The notes: generated by a model not told the origin, from the letters alone. Numbered from the stretch's first letter, positions 15,827-24,975 are shown. The stretch: 64,000 nucleotides of DNA from Clostridiales bacterium UBA6981 (GCA_002450075.1 DJYJ01000009.1:1-64000), one strand, 5' to 3'. Program-made: numbers and translations.

Positions 15827-17062
15827 ATGAAAACGACACAATGTGACCTCGTCGTAATCGGCGGGGGACCGAGCGGCATGCTATGCGCGATCCGCGCCGC
15901 GGAGCGCGGAATAAAGGTCGTCATACTCGACGAAAACCGCCAGCTTGGCAGAAAGCTGCGCATCACCGGAAAAGGTCGCTGCAATCTGACGAACAACTGC
16001 GACACCAAAACCATTCTGCAGAATATCCCGGGAGACGGGCGCTTTTTATACAGCGCGCTCAGCCGCTTCGGGCCGCAGGAGGTAATGGCGTATTTTACCG
16101 CTCTCGGTGTCCCGCTGAAAACTGAGCGCGGCAACCGCGTCTTTCCGGTCTCGGACAACGCCAATGATATTGCAGAAGCGCTGGTGCGGCGCTGCGGTGA
16201 GCTCGGCATCCGGTGGGAGAGGACAAGGGCGAAGCGAATCCTGACAAGAGATGGGTCGGTCTGCGGCGTCGTATGCGCAGACGGAGAGATCGCCTGCCGT
16301 GCGGCGGCGCTGTGTACAGGAGGACGCTCCTACCCGCTGACCGGCTCAAACGGAGCGGGCTATGAGATGGCGCGTGAGCTCGGACATACGATCGTACCCA
16401 CACGTCCGTCTTTGGTTCCGCTTGAGAGCGGCGACGACTACTGCGGCGAAATGCAGGGCTTCGCACCGAAAAATGTGGTGCTTTCCGCTTATGAGGACGA
16501 CAAGCTGATCTATAAGGAAATGGGCGAAATGCTCTTCACCCATTTCGGCGTATCCGGGCCGCTGGTTTTGTCGGCGAGTGCTCATATGCGCAGCATGGGC
16601 AGCGCGGCCTATCGGCTGGAGATCGACCTTAAACCTGCACTGGATGAGAAAAAACTCGACGCACGCATCCTTCGTGATTTTGAGAAATATGCAAACAAGG
16701 AATTCAAAAACGCGCTCGGAGAACTGGCGGGTCATTCGATGATCCCGGTGCTGGTGCGGCTGTCTGAGATACCGGAGGACAAGAGCGTAAACAGCATTAC
16801 ACGGGCGGAGAGGCTGCGGCTCGGCAAGCTGCTCAAGGCTTTCCCGGTCAGCATTTCCGGATTTCGGCCGATCGACGAGGCGATCGTGACCGCGGGCGGA
16901 GTTTCGACAAAGGAAGTCAATCCCCGCACCATGGAATCAAAGCTCGTGCCCGGGCTGTATTTCGCGGGAGAGATATTGGATCTGGACGCCTACACAGGCG
17001 GCTTCAACCTGCAGATTGCCTGGGCGACGGGACATACCGCCGGATGCGCGGTCTGCCCATGA
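15827..17062 (+). CDS. BaiN/HI0933-family FAD-dependent oxidoreductase
   Basis: This 411-residue flavoprotein has the Rossmann motif GGGPSGMLCAIRAAERG at the N-terminus, followed by the family hallmark GRKLRITGKGRCNLTN. A second conserved block near the C-terminus reads TAGGVSTKEVNPRTMESK, with GLYFAGEILDLDAYTGGFN and the final AWATGHTAG. Members are often annotated as aminoacetone oxidase or BaiN (bile acid reductase), but most have no proven substrate. It is the fifth gene of the gerW-cmk run, with only four bases between it and rluB. Confidence 0.88.
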   Translation: MKTTQCDLVVIGGGPSGMLCAIRAAERGIKVVILDENRQLGRKLRITGKGRCNLTNNCDTKTILQNIPGDGRFLYSALSRFGPQEVMAYFTALGVPLKTERGNRVFPVSDNANDIAEALVRRCGELGIRWERTRAKRILTRDGSVCGVVCADGEIACRAAALCTGGRSYPLTGSNGAGYEMARELGHTIVPTRPSLVPLESGDDYCGEMQGFAPKNVVLSAYEDDKLIYKEMGEMLFTHFGVSGPLVLSASAHMRSMGSAAYRLEIDLKPALDEKKLDARILRDFEKYANKEFKNALGELAGHSMIPVLVRLSEIPEDKSVNSITRAERLRLGKLLKAFPVSISGFRPIDEAIVTAGGVSTKEVNPRTMESKLVPGLYFAGEILDLDAYTGGFNLQIAWATGHTAGCAVCP

Positions 17063-17103
17063 TGAAGGATAAGAACGACGAAACCGGTAAAGGAGAGAAT
17101 ACA

Positions 17104-17787
17104 ATGAACGGACATTATGCAATTGCGATCGACGGACCTTCCGGCGCGGGAAAGAGCTCGCTTGCTCGCCGCGCGGCGAAGGAATTCGGCTTTTTGTATG
17201 TAGATACGGGTGCGATTTACCGTACGGTCGGTCTTGCCGCACACCGCCGCGGCATCGATTGTCACGACGAGGCGGCAGTTGCGGCGATCCTGCCGGAGCT
17301 CGAGATCCGTATGGCTTATAATAAGGCGGGCGAGCAGTGTATGTACTTAAACGGCGAAGACGTTTCTTCCGCGATCCGCGCGCCTGAAATCTCGATCTGC
17401 GCCTCCGACGTGTCGTCGCTGCCGGCTGTACGCGCCTTTTTACTGGACATGCAGCGCAAATGTGCGCGCGAGGACAGCGTCATCATGGACGGGAGAGATA
17501 TCGGCACGGTCGTGCTGCCGGATGCCGAACTGAAGATCTATCTGACCGCTTCGGCTGAGGCGCGTGCCGAGCGCCGTCTAAAGGAGCTGCTGGCCAAGGG
17601 GGTTGAGACCGATTTTGCGGCAGTCCTGAAGGATATTGAGTATCGCGACTATCAGGATACCCATCGCGAGATCGCGCCGCTCAAGCGCGCGGAGGATGCG
17701 GTGCTGCTCGATACGAGCGAGATCGGGCTGGAGGAGAGCTGCGAGCTTCTGTATGCCACGATCCGCGAGCATCTGGGGATCAATTGA
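17104..17787 (+). CDS. cmk: Cytidylate kinase
   Basis: Cytidylate kinase phosphorylates CMP and dCMP. The 227 residues contain the P-loop IDGPSGAGKSS, YVDTGAIYRTVGL, and MDGRDIGTVVLPDAELKIYLTAS, all typical of bacterial Cmk. The start at 17104 follows AAAGGAGAG. An earlier in-frame ATG at 17044 would overlap the flavoprotein gene and add 20 unrelated residues. cmk before ispH-rpsA is a standard clostridial order. Confidence 0.95.
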   Translation: MNGHYAIAIDGPSGAGKSSLARRAAKEFGFLYVDTGAIYRTVGLAAHRRGIDCHDEAAVAAILPELEIRMAYNKAGEQCMYLNGEDVSSAIRAPEISICASDVSSLPAVRAFLLDMQRKCAREDSVIMDGRDIGTVVLPDAELKIYLTASAEARAERRLKELLAKGVETDFAAVLKDIEYRDYQDTHREIAPLKRAEDAVLLDTSEIGLEESCELLYATIREHLGIN

Positions 17788-17796
17788 GCGAACGAG

Positions 17797-19845
17797 ATGA
17801 AAGAGATCAGAATAGCAAAGTCGGCCGGCTTCTGCTTCGGCGTGAGGCGCAGCGTTGAGATGGCGGAAAAGCTGCTTGAGGAAAAAGGGAGCGCGTGCAG
17901 TCTCGGACCGATCATACATAATGAGGACGTCGTCAGATCCTTCTCCGAGCGCGGGCTTCGTATTGCCGGCTCAACCGAAGAGATCCGTTCAGGCGAGCAG
18001 GTCATGATCCGCGCACACGGCGTGGCGCCGGAGATCTATCAGCGGCTTGAAGACCGCGGTGCGATCATCACTGACGCTACCTGCCCCAAGGTGAAGATAA
18101 TCCATCGCATCGTGAGCGAAGCCGCAGAAGAGGGACGCTTTGTCATCATTATCGGCATGAAAAAACACCCCGAGGTGGAGGCTATCTGCGGGTGGTGCGG
18201 CGAACATGTTGTGCTGGAAAATCCTGCCGAAACTGCCCTCTGGGTGGAAGAAAACCCCGATTTATATGACAAAATGATCACAATCGTGGTCCAAACGACC
18301 CAGACAAGCAGTAATTTTACCGAATGTTGCGAGTTCATAAAAAAAAGATGTACAAATTTAAGAATATCTGATACAATATGTCTTGCTACGTCCACGCGGC
18401 AAGAGGAGGCGAAACAGCTGTCCTCTGAATGCGATGCCATGGTTGTCATCGGCGGAAAGCACAGCGCAAACAGTTTGCATCTCGCCGAAATCTGTTCCCT
18501 TGCGTGCCCGAACGTTCAGTTTATCGAGAGGAGCGATGAGCTGGATCTGGACAAGCTTCGGGATGCCGACATCGTCGGGATCACGGCCGGCGCATCCACC
18601 CCCGCATGGATAATTAAGGAGGTAAGAAACAAAATGAGTGACGAAATCAAAGTTGAAGAATCCGCAGTGGAGAAGGAACAGTCCTTCGATGAAATGCTGG
18701 AGGAGACTTTAAAACCTATATATAATGGAGATAAGGTCTGCGGCGTCGTCGTTGCCATCACCGGCACCGAAGTCAGCATCGACCTCGGCACGAAGTACTC
18801 GGGCTTCATCCCGACGACCGAGTTCACCGAAGACGGCACCAAGATCGAAGATGCCGTCAAAGTCGGCGATACGGTTGAAGCCATCGTTGTTCGCGTCAAC
18901 GACGTGGAAGGCACCGCACAGCTGTCCAAGAAGCGCCTTGACGCTGTCAAGGTTTGGGATACCGTCGAGCAGGCCGTTGAGAGCGGCGAAGTGATCGAGG
19001 GCGTTGTCACCGAGACCAATAAGGGCGGCGTTGTCGTCAGCTACAAGGGCGTTCGTGTATTCGTCCCCGCTTCCCAGACCGATCTGCCCCGTGAGGCCGA
19101 TCTGAGCGAGCTCGTCAAGAAGACTGTCCGTCTGAAGCTGACGGAGGTCAACAAGGCCCGCAAGCGCGTTGTCGGCTCGATCCGCCGCGTCGCCCAGGCC
19201 GAGCGCCGCGCCGCCACCGAGGCGATCTGGAATGAGATCGAGATCGGCAAGAAGTATCACGGCACTGTCAAGTCTCTGACCAGCTATGGCGCTTTTGTCG
19301 ACATCGGCGGCATCGACGGCATGGTCCATGTTTCCGAGCTGAGCTGGAACCGTATCCACCAGCCCTCCGAGGTCGTCTCTGTCGGCGACGAGATCGACGT
19401 TTACGTTATCAACTTTGACCGCGAGAAGCATAAGATCTCTCTCGGCTACAAGGATCCCAACGCTAACCCCTGGAGCGTGTTCACCTCCAAGTACGCCGTC
19501 GGCGATGTCGCATCCGTCACGGTCGTCAAGCTGATGGACTTCGGCGCGTTCGCTACGGTCGTTCCCGGTGTGGACGGACTGATCCACATCTCCCAGATCG
19601 CCAACCGCCGCATCGAGAAGCCGGGTGATGTTCTCACTGTAGGCGACGTTGTCGAGGCGAAGATCACCGCGATCGATGAGGAGAAGCACAAGGTTTCCCT
19701 GTCTATCCGTGCACTGTCTGCTCCGGCTCCTGCTGCCCCTGTTGAAGAGGTCGAGGACGAAGATGACGGCGAGGACGCTATGGTTTACAGCCTCTCCGAG
19801 AGCGGCGAAGCCACGGGCGAAGCTCCTGCCGAAGTCGAAGAGTAA
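17797..19845 (+). CDS. ispH: IspH - ribosomal protein S1 fusion
   Basis: One 682-residue reading frame joins two proteins. Residues 1-279 are 4-hydroxy-3-methylbut-2-enyl diphosphate reductase, the last MEP-pathway step, with Fe-S ligands Cys13, Cys96 and Cys195. Residues from 280 carry four S1 RNA-binding domains (about 309-380, 395-460, 480-548, 565-635) and an acidic tail. IspH-S1 fusions are known in clostridia. AAGGAGGT lies ten bases before an in-frame ATG at 18634, so a separate 403-residue S1 protein may also be made. Confidence 0.95.
   Translation: MKEIRIAKSAGFCFGVRRSVEMAEKLLEEKGSACSLGPIIHNEDVVRSFSERGLRIAGSTEEIRSGEQVMIRAHGVAPEIYQRLEDRGAIITDATCPKVKIIHRIVSEAAEEGRFVIIIGMKKHPEVEAICGWCGEHVVLENPAETALWVEENPDLYDKMITIVVQTTQTSSNFTECCEFIKKRCTNLRISDTICLATSTRQEEAKQLSSECDAMVVIGGKHSANSLHLAEICSLACPNVQFIERSDELDLDKLRDADIVGITAGASTPAWIIKEVRNKMSDEIKVEESAVEKEQSFDEMLEETLKPIYNGDKVCGVVVAITGTEVSIDLGTKYSGFIPTTEFTEDGTKIEDAVKVGDTVEAIVVRVNDVEGTAQLSKKRLDAVKVWDTVEQAVESGEVIEGVVTETNKGGVVVSYKGVRVFVPASQTDLPREADLSELVKKTVRLKLTEVNKARKRVVGSIRRVAQAERRAATEAIWNEIEIGKKYHGTVKSLTSYGAFVDIGGIDGMVHVSELSWNRIHQPSEVVSVGDEIDVYVINFDREKHKISLGYKDPNANPWSVFTSKYAVGDVASVTVVKLMDFGAFATVVPGVDGLIHISQIANRRIEKPGDVLTVGDVVEAKITAIDEEKHKVSLSIRALSAPAPAAPVEEVEDEDDGEDAMVYSLSESGEATGEAPAEVEE
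18616..18636 (+). promoter_or_regulatory. Internal ribosome-binding site and start for S1
   Basis: AAGGAGGT (18616-18623) is followed after ten bases by ATG 18634, in frame at the IspH/S1 boundary. It matches the anti-Shine-Dalgarno sequence better than most gene starts in this window. Confidence 0.6.
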
Positions 19846-19855
19846 TTCAAATCCA

Positions 19856-19899
19856 ACACAAAAAGATCCCCGGTCATCTGACCGGGGATCTTTTTGTGT
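19856..19899. terminator. Bidirectional terminator between ispH-rpsA and the lipase gene
   Basis: A perfect palindrome of about 21 bases per arm (core GATCCCCGGTCA / TGACCGGGGATC) has A5 on one side and T5 on the other. It can stop transcription from both convergent genes. Confidence 0.95.
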
Positions 19900-19912
19900 A
19901 CTTATGATAGCG

Positions 19913-20845
19913 TCAGCCGACTTTTTCGTTCAACCAGTTCAGAATGTCGCGGTATACGTCGGCGCGGTTGATCTCGTTGAGCATCTCATGCCGTCCCTCG
20001 GGATAAAGACGGATCATGACGTCCTTCATCCCGACATCGCAGAACATCTTGTAAGCCTTGCTGACGCCCTTGCCGTACTCGCCGACAGGATCGGCCTCGC
20101 CGGACATGAAGTAAACAGGCGTGGCTTTATTCATCTTGGCGGCGTTTTCCTTGTTCGAAATGAATTTGATGCCTTCCATCATATCGCGGTAAAGGCTGCA
20201 CTTTGCCACAAAGCCGCAGAGAGGATCGTCAATGTACTTTTTGACGTTTTCCTCGTCGCGGGAGAGCCAGTCAAATTCGGTATAACGGAACTTGATTTTG
20301 TCGTTGTACGAGCCGAAGGCAATGTCGTTAAGCATTTTACCGTCACCGCGCGGGCCGTTTTTCTTTGTAAGCATGCTTGCCATGAAAAGCCCGGCGTTTA
20401 CCATCAGCGGGCTCTGCTGACCGGTACCGCTGATGATCGCGGCGTCGCAGTCGTCCGGGTAGCGGATCAGATAGGTGCGTGCTAAAAAGCTGCCCATGCT
20501 GTGGCCGAAGAATACATAGGGCACATTGGGGTACTTTGCTTTCATCGTGTCATGGATCGTTTTCAGATCGTCGACCACACGCCACCAGCCGTCGTTCTCG
20601 GCGAAGAAGCCCTTGTCTTCCTCTTTCTCGATCGATTTGCCATGGCCGAGGTGGTCATCCGCCGCGACAGCAAAGCCGTTCTCGGCGAGAAAGGCCATGA
20701 AATCGGAATAGCGCCCGGCGTGCTCGGCAATGCCGTGCGCGATCTGTACGACGCCGCGCACCGCGCCGTCGGGAACGCAGGTCTTGACATGGATGCGGTT
20801 GACGCCGGTGCTGGAGGGGAAGGTAAACTCATCGAATACTGGCAT
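19913..20845 (-). CDS. Alpha/beta hydrolase, monoacylglycerol lipase-like
   Basis: This cytoplasmic serine hydrolase of the S33/Hydrolase_4 group has 310 residues. The oxyanion region reads AHGIAEHAGRY, the nucleophile is Ser116 in GHSMGS, and the C-terminal Asp (SGEADPVG) and His (GRHEML) complete the triad. Family members cleave monoacylglycerols or lysophospholipids, but the substrate here is not known. TCGGAGG precedes the ATG. It is transcribed toward the ispH-rpsA terminator. Confidence 0.9.
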   Translation of the reverse strand: MPVFDEFTFPSSTGVNRIHVKTCVPDGAVRGVVQIAHGIAEHAGRYSDFMAFLAENGFAVAADDHLGHGKSIEKEEDKGFFAENDGWWRVVDDLKTIHDTMKAKYPNVPYVFFGHSMGSFLARTYLIRYPDDCDAAIISGTGQQSPLMVNAGLFMASMLTKKNGPRGDGKMLNDIAFGSYNDKIKFRYTEFDWLSRDEENVKKYIDDPLCGFVAKCSLYRDMMEGIKFISNKENAAKMNKATPVYFMSGEADPVGEYGKGVSKAYKMFCDVGMKDVMIRLYPEGRHEMLNEINRADVYRDILNWLNEKVG

Positions 20846-20893
20846 GGCACAAACCTCCGATAATAGATTTTCAGGATGTTGAAACAGAAAAGC

Positions 20894-22561
20894 TTATTCT
20901 TCGCCTCTGTTGTAATACCAGGTCGCCGCTTTCCAATAGGGGACCTTGAAATAGCTGGAATGTCTGCCGCCGATGGTGACTTCCTTGAATTCGATCTCGG
21001 TATCGAAGATGTACGGCTCGCCGTCAAACTCGATCTCCACCCAGCCGTGAGGGCGCTGGGTAGGATCGATCGTGCCGCTGTAGATCACAGCGTCATAACC
21101 GATCGCCCTGGCAAGCACATAAAACTCGGCGGCGTAATTATAACAGTTGCCGGTGTGCGTGGTGAGCATCTTATAGGCCTCGTCGTTTTCCCAGCCTGTT
21201 TCGCCCACTTCATGAAGATGATCGCCGTCACGCAGATACGTGTTGTGATATGTCACGTAATTGAAGATCGTGCGGAGCATCCTCTCGCCCTCCATGGAGG
21301 AAGGATCGAGATCAAGCTCGATAAGCACGTCCTGAACAAGCCGGTCCAGCTCAGGCATACCGGTCGTGACCACGCCGTCAGGGCCGAAATCAAAGTTGTC
21401 ATACGAGCCGTTTACCACAGCGCTGCCGCGGTCATCGATGCAGTGCATGGCAGTGCCGATAAAGAAGCGGCCGGCCTCGAGAAGCGGCAGAGCCTCGCTT
21501 GACGTCCATACCTCTCCGGCATCCGTAATCTCTGCGTCATGGGCTATGGCAGCTTCCACGATGTCGCCGAAATACGGATCGTCAAAGGAGACATCCAGGA
21601 TCGTCCCGACCATGGCGTAATCGACATTGGCCATCGGTGTACGCCCGCGAAGCAGATTGAAGATATGTGCCACTTCCACACGGGAAACATCGGCGTCGGG
21701 GGATACTGACAGATCGCTGATCCACCCGCGGTCCATCGCCAGACAGAAAGCAGGGTAGCGCGCGTCTGTCTCGGGAATCGCGGTAAACAAATAGCGTTCG
21801 TTGCTCTTGGGGAAGAAATGAGACAGCATCTCAAACAACTCGGCCCGGCTGATCGGATCATCGGGATGGAGGCGGCTTTCGGTGATCACGCCGAGATCCT
21901 TGAGCGTAGCGGCGGCTTTATAGTATTCGGCAGAAGGATCGACATCGGCAAATTCGGCCGAGCCTTCAAGCTCGGTGTCAAGACTGTCATACAGGAGCTT
22001 CACCGCGCTCGCACGGCTGAGCTTTCCGTTGGGACGGAAGCAGCCCTCGGAGTTGATGGAAAGATAGGGGGCATGGTGAGAAGAGATCCCATCGTTGCGA
22101 AATGCGACAGCATATTCGGCGCTGTAGGCGGAGTCGGCATAGAGCGTTACCGTGTTATCCCCAACGGGATTGCCGTCGCTGTCCTTCCAGCCAAGGAAGG
22201 TGTATCCGTCGATCTGCGGGCCCTGCGGAAGTGTAACGATTCCGTTTTCATCCGACGCAACGGCTTGCGGCTCACCGACGGGCGCGTAACAAAAGGCTGT
22301 ATATCCGGAAACAGTCTCCGGCTCCATTTCCCAGGAGACGATGGGCGTGCCCGCTTTGAGAAGGAAGAGCATCGCGGCGAGCACGATCACCGCGAGCAGC
22401 AGAACGCTGGATGTGATGCGCCAGAAAACCAGTTCACCGCTTGCGCTCTTCTTCTTTTTATTCACAGTGGTGTGCTTTGCAGGATTTGAAGCGGCAGTCT
22501 CTCTTGCGACAGCTTCCTGCTCGATCGCTTCCCCTGCTGTATCTTTCTGATCAACCTTCAT
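20894..22561 (-). CDS. Membrane-anchored SLH and transglutaminase-like protein
   Basis: The 555-residue protein has a cytoplasmic N-terminus, one membrane helix (about 48-68) and a large outer part. After the helix come a Listeria-Bacteroides-type repeat (YTFLGWKDSDG), two or three SLH-like repeats (about 165-330), and a C-terminal transglutaminase-like domain with Cys in HTGNCYNYA, then His in HGWVEIE and Asp in FDTEIEF. This suggests a cell-surface protein that binds wall polymer and processes or crosslinks peptides. Its start lies within the end of the upstream lipoprotein gene (11-base overlap). Confidence 0.82.
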   Translation of the reverse strand: MKVDQKDTAGEAIEQEAVARETAASNPAKHTTVNKKKKSASGELVFWRITSSVLLLAVIVLAAMLFLLKAGTPIVSWEMEPETVSGYTAFCYAPVGEPQAVASDENGIVTLPQGPQIDGYTFLGWKDSDGNPVGDNTVTLYADSAYSAEYAVAFRNDGISSHHAPYLSINSEGCFRPNGKLSRASAVKLLYDSLDTELEGSAEFADVDPSAEYYKAAATLKDLGVITESRLHPDDPISRAELFEMLSHFFPKSNERYLFTAIPETDARYPAFCLAMDRGWISDLSVSPDADVSRVEVAHIFNLLRGRTPMANVDYAMVGTILDVSFDDPYFGDIVEAAIAHDAEITDAGEVWTSSEALPLLEAGRFFIGTAMHCIDDRGSAVVNGSYDNFDFGPDGVVTTGMPELDRLVQDVLIELDLDPSSMEGERMLRTIFNYVTYHNTYLRDGDHLHEVGETGWENDEAYKMLTTHTGNCYNYAAEFYVLARAIGYDAVIYSGTIDPTQRPHGWVEIEFDGEPYIFDTEIEFKEVTIGGRHSSYFKVPYWKAATWYYNRGEE

Positions 22562-22955
22562 TGATATATACTTCCCGAACCGTTTCGTTTTCGCCCTCGC
22601 GATAGGTCGCAACGGTAAAACCGTCGTAATACAGCTCGCCGTCGTCGCCCTTGCCGAGGCAGCTGGAAGCATAGCTGGAATCCGCGGGCTCGCCGATCGC
22701 CTCATAGAGCACGGAAACGTCCTTGCCCTTACAATCAAGCGCAGCGTTGAATTTCTCCTCGTCATATTCCGGTGCGGCCGGCGTCTCTTCCGCGGGAGCG
22801 GGTGCGGCGCTGATGTCGGCGCCGGGAAGCGTTGAGGTCACCACGGGGGCGACCGGCGCAGGCGTGGGCGTGTGCTCCGTAGCAGCCTGCTGACCGCAGG
22901 CGCAGAGGCAGAGGAACATGGAAATCAGCAGAGCTGACAGGATCATTCTTTTCAT
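22551..22955 (-). CDS. Putative lipoprotein
   Basis: The 134 residues start with a basic, hydrophobic signal sequence and a lipobox-like LCAC (lipidated Cys20), then a Pro/Thr/Ala-rich spacer to about residue 65. The C-terminal domain carries DVSVLYEAIGEP and a GDDGELYYDGFTVATY segment. I do not recognise the family; the domain resembles small secreted clostridial lipoproteins of unknown function. AAGGAG precedes ATG 22955. Translation is probably coupled to the SLH/transglutaminase gene, which suggests they act together at the surface. Confidence 0.75.
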   Translation of the reverse strand: MKRMILSALLISMFLCLCACGQQAATEHTPTPAPVAPVVTSTLPGADISAAPAPAEETPAAPEYDEEKFNAALDCKGKDVSVLYEAIGEPADSSYASSCLGKGDDGELYYDGFTVATYREGENETVREVYINEG

Positions 22956-23065
22956 CTTGTGTCTCCTTGCATAAAAAATGACGAACACAGAGCGATATTC
23001 GCCAAAGTTACCATGTTATTTTATCTCCTGTACGGCGTAAAGTCAACAAATACTGACAGGGACAG

Positions 23066-23103
23066 AAAGAAAACCGGGGCAGGAGAGTCTTCCTGCCCCG
23101 GTT
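23066..23103 (-). terminator. Terminator of the Ig-like/zinc-ribbon gene
   Basis: On the minus strand AACCGGGGCAGGA pairs with TCCTGCCCCGGTT around a 6-base loop, followed by TTCTTTCT. It separates this gene from the downstream lipoprotein gene. Confidence 0.85.
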
Positions 23104-23114
23104 ATAGATCGGGA

Positions 23115-24809
23115 TCATTCGCCCTTGTCCTGGGCGGCGAAAGGAGCGCCGCAATCCGGGCAGAAGCGCGGGGGATGCGCGGGATCGGGATTGGTCCAAC
23201 CGCAGTGATCGCAGACATAGGCGACGGCGTCCTTCGGCTTTGCCGCGCCGCAGGTCTTGCAGGTATAACCGCGATTAAAGGTGCCGCATTTGCTGCAGTA
23301 CCATCCGTCAAGGACAAAATCCTCGGCCTGGACGCTTTCTGGCTCACCGGAAGAGGCATCATCGGATGCAACGTCGGCAGCGCCGGCCTTCGCATCTTCG
23401 GCGGGAGTCTCACCCTCGGGCTCTTTCGACATCAGCGCCTCGCGCGCCTCATCAAGAGAAGCCCCCTGGTAAACAGGAGCGGCGACAGAAGCTTTAGGCT
23501 TGGCGGCTGCGCGCTGCGCATCGACAGCCTGCTTGTCTGCGGTGGCGCGGACGTTGCGATCATCGGCCTCATCAAGCTCCTTTTCCCGCTTGGAGATGAT
23601 CACAAGTGAAACGGCAGCGGCAACAAGGGCAAGGATCAGAACGCCCATAAGGACAAGAAGAAAACGGCTTGCGCTGCTGCGCTGGGTGGAGGCGCGGCTC
23701 GACTGGGTCGCCGTGGGGGAGGGAGCGTCGGGCGTGCTGCTGGGCGCGGGCGTGGGAGCAACGGTCGGCTCCGGCGTGGTCGCGGCAACGTGGGAAACGG
23801 CGGCAACGCGGGAGAAGGACTTATCGCTCTCTTCACCGTCCTTGACGCTCCATACGCTGCAGTAGTAATAAACGGTGCCCTCGGTCTCGGGCGGGACATA
23901 AGTGGCGGAAGTCGCGCCGGTGATGGCGATGTCGGCGCCGTCAGAGTTCATGTTGCTGTTGTTCTTGCTGCTGTACCACTGATAATACAGTGTGCCGCCA
24001 TTCGGATCGGTGGCGCTGACGGACAGCGTATCCGAATCGGAGGTCACGAAGGGATCCTTCGTGATCGACGGGCGCATCAGACCGCTTTTCTCCACCGTGA
24101 TCACCGCGCCCTTTGTGAACGCGGAGGTGTTACCCTGGCCGACAAATTTGCACACAGCCTTCCAGCCGTTCATCTCATATGGGATCCCGCTGAGCTTGAG
24201 CGTGTCCTGATTATAGCCTTCGGCGGTAGCGCCAGTGAAATGAGAAGCAACAGTCTTAGCATCATAGGAGGTTTTCCCATCGGGGCTCTCAAGACGCCAG
24301 ATGATATCGATGGCGTCGTCGGCATAGGCAATAAAGTAGCAGGTGCCGCCTTCCAGAACGGTCTCTCCGGTAGGATCCTTGGTGATGGTGGGGGCGACGG
24401 GCGCTGGTGTGGGCTCCGGCGTGGGAACAGGCGTGGGCGCGGGCGTTACTTCCGGCGTGGGCGTGGGGGCGAGCTCTGTCACACGGATGATGATGGCGTA
24501 TGTCTCGTCGCCGACGGAGGTCGTGATGCGCATCTCACAGGTGTAACTGCCGGAGGCAGAGGGCGTCCCGACCAGCTTCACAGCGCCGTCGGCAAGCGTC
24601 GGCTGGACGCCGGCGGGAAGCGTGCCGCTTGTGATCTCAAAGCCTGTCGCGCTCGAACCTTCGGGCAGAGGAATCGTATAATTCAGCGCCGCGCCGAGAT
24701 CACAGGAGATTTCCGGCAAATCCACAGCAAAAGCCGCAGCGGACAAAAAGGCAGTGAACAGGCAGAGGATCAGCAGAAACGAAAGCAGACGCCTCGATGT
24801 AAGTTTCAT
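23115..24809 (-). CDS. Secreted Ig-like protein with membrane anchor and cytoplasmic zinc ribbons
   Basis: The 564 residues read as: signal peptide (1-28, ending AAAFAVD), a putative Ig-type domain (about 30-110, TSGTLPAGVQPTL), a Thr-Pro-rich linker, two further Ig-like beta domains (about 140-345), a Ser/Thr/Pro stalk, a membrane helix (about 385-408), and a Cys-rich tail with CSKCG, CKTCG, CDHCG and CPDCG zinc ribbons. The tail would face the cytoplasm. This topology suggests a surface sensor or assembly factor, but no function is established. It is monocistronic, with its own promoter and terminator. Confidence 0.8.
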   Translation of the reverse strand: MKLTSRRLLSFLLILCLFTAFLSAAAFAVDLPEISCDLGAALNYTIPLPEGSSATGFEITSGTLPAGVQPTLADGAVKLVGTPSASGSYTCEMRITTSVGDETYAIIIRVTELAPTPTPEVTPAPTPVPTPEPTPAPVAPTITKDPTGETVLEGGTCYFIAYADDAIDIIWRLESPDGKTSYDAKTVASHFTGATAEGYNQDTLKLSGIPYEMNGWKAVCKFVGQGNTSAFTKGAVITVEKSGLMRPSITKDPFVTSDSDTLSVSATDPNGGTLYYQWYSSKNNSNMNSDGADIAITGATSATYVPPETEGTVYYYCSVWSVKDGEESDKSFSRVAAVSHVAATTPEPTVAPTPAPSSTPDAPSPTATQSSRASTQRSSASRFLLVLMGVLILALVAAAVSLVIISKREKELDEADDRNVRATADKQAVDAQRAAAKPKASVAAPVYQGASLDEAREALMSKEPEGETPAEDAKAGAADVASDDASSGEPESVQAEDFVLDGWYCSKCGTFNRGYTCKTCGAAKPKDAVAYVCDHCGWTNPDPAHPPRFCPDCGAPFAAQDKGE

Positions 24810-24862
24810 TCTATTTATCTCCTTTGGAAAAAGGTTGACGGGATTATGTCACCTTATGGCTC

Positions 24863-24891
24863 ATCATAGCAAACTTCGACAGAATTTACAA
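24863..24891 (-). promoter_or_regulatory. Sigma-A promoter of the Ig-like/zinc-ribbon gene
   Basis: On the minus strand TTGTAA and TATGAT are 17 bases apart, with TGC before the -10. The spacer contains TGTCGAA, a perfect match to the core Spo0A box, at plus coordinates 24874-24880. Confidence 0.65.
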
Positions 24892-24936
24892 GGACATTCC
24901 CGCTTTTTAAGCAAAATTTATAAATGGAAAACATGG

Positions 24937-24964
24937 AAAAGCCGGAGCTTTTTCAAGCTCCGGC
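24937..24964 (-). terminator. Terminator of the first ECF S-component gene
   Basis: On the minus strand GCCGGAGCTT pairs with AAGCTCCGGC, followed by TTTTCC. Confidence 0.85.
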
Positions 24965-24975
24965 CTGTGGTTTTC

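Noticed and set aside
18709..19689. 326-codon minus-strand frame rich in Asp and Gly
   Set aside because: It is the mirror of the S1 repeats of the fusion gene; its repetitiveness comes from the four S1 domains.
22120..22220. Toxin or bacteriocin role for the SLH/transglutaminase protein
   Set aside because: The Listeria-Bacteroides-type repeat and SLH repeats are general surface modules, and no secretion, immunity or maturation genes are adjacent.
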